NCBI RefSeq assembly: GCF_000209655.1
Contig: NC_015458.1
Location: forward strand, 434,001-498,000
Direction of reading: 5' to 3'
DNA from: Pusillimonas sp. T7-7
GTDB taxonomy: Bacteria; Pseudomonadota; Gammaproteobacteria; Burkholderiales; Burkholderiaceae_B
Length of the DNA stretch: 64,000 nt
A model generated the notes under the pieces. It saw only the letters and a list, made by a program, of their open reading frames with translations, was not told the DNA's origin and did no database searches. Within the stretch, counting starts at the first letter, position 1. Each line of letters starts with the position of its first letter. Made by a program: the position numbers and the translations under genes. Positions 63,818 through 64,000 of this stretch are shown here, piece by piece.

Positions 63818-64000
63818 ATGTCATCGGAAATAGAACTTTTATCTAACTCTTACCTGTTTGGTAGCAACGCCCCCTATGTCGAGGAACTCTACGAGTCTTA
63901 CCTTGACAACCCTGGTTCCGTTCCGGACCAGTGGCGCGATTACTTTGATCAACTGCAACACCAGCCTGCCACCGATGGCAGCGAAGTCACGCGCGATCAG
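63818..64000 (+). CDS. sucA: 2-oxoglutarate dehydrogenase E1 subunit (3' truncated by window end)
   Basis: The first 61 codons only. The sequence SNSYLFGSNAPYVEELYESY, then DPGSVPDQWRDYFDQL-like NPGSVPDQWRDYFDQLQ, is the typical N-terminus of the E1 component (SucA/OdhA), which decarboxylates 2-oxoglutarate in the TCA cycle. The ATG at 63818 has an AGGTGAAG site at good distance. The gene continues past the window edge; sucB and lpd would be expected after it. Confidence 0.93.
   Translation, partial: MSSEIELLSNSYLFGSNAPYVEELYESYLDNPGSVPDQWRDYFDQLQHQPATDGSEVTRDQ

Overview
The window looks like chromosome of a betaproteobacterium of the Alcaligenaceae (Bordetella / Pusillimonas / Advenella type). 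The grounds are an EarP-type EF-P with Arg32 plus EarP itself, an mdh - gntR - sdhCDAB - sdhE - gltA - (maeB) - sucA block, acnB next to a DUF2863-like gene, and an acnD/prpF-type propionate operon. I see no phage, insertion sequence, CRISPR array or rRNA; one tRNA-Arg(ACG) is present. Species-level assignment is not possible from the sequence alone.

Layout. 1-3545: a truncated DapA-family lyase, an aldehyde dehydrogenase and an M20 amidohydrolase, facing a MocR-type regulator (3556-5034) with a divergent LysE-type exporter. 5720-11406: mostly housekeeping genes and singletons (ProQ/FinO RNA chaperone, PaaY-like hexapeptide protein, FMN lactate dehydrogenase, a PRTase-HAD fusion behind a P450, tRNA-Arg, alkyladenine glycosylase). 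11407-13034: a cold-shock gene with a long leader, and an adenine/adenosine deaminase. 13130-22549: a sugar-acid locus: hydroxyacid dehydrogenase, IdnO-like SDR, a PtxS-like LacI regulator, a polar-amino-acid-type ABC importer, KguE/KguK/KguD-like enzymes and KDPG aldolase. This has the logic of the Pseudomonas 2-ketogluconate (kgu) pathway, but an ABC importer takes the place of the KguT permease. A perfect TGAAACCGGTTTCA palindrome, which I recall as the PtxS operator, lies in front of the importer genes. 22597-31955: DUF423 protein, AidB-like acyl-CoA dehydrogenase, then a nuclease-like gene leading a five-gene peptide-type ABC operon with an unusual architecture.

32078-37785: DUF1178 gene, efp, a decaying pirin module (isochorismatase remnant, intact pirin, broken LysR), earP and a DUF2863-like gene. 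EF-P and its rhamnosyltransferase are therefore both present but separated by about 2.3 kb. 37921-51013: acnB, two small genes, then the 2-methylcitrate operon prpB-prpC-acnD-prpF-prpD with divergent prpR, a good sigma-54 promoter and PrpR-like inverted repeats. 51113-64000: a 3-hydroxyacyl-CoA dehydrogenase, mdh, a HutC-type GntR regulator, sdhCDABE, gltA, LysR/TauE, malic enzyme and the start of sucA.

How the parts connect: the central-carbon genes form one regulatory theme. An identical 19-bp box (TCTTATATCTTATATAAGA) occurs in only two places that I found, directly upstream of the predicted -35 elements of acnB and mdh, in the same orientation. The second copy also lies in the intergenic region of the GntR gene that leads into sdhCDABE-gltA, so that GntR protein is the obvious candidate for a local TCA-cycle regulator. 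The two observations I rank highest are this box/regulator pair and the ABC-type ketogluconate locus, whose binding protein keeps the carboxylate-binding Arg but has Ser where amino-acid binders carry the amino-group Asp.
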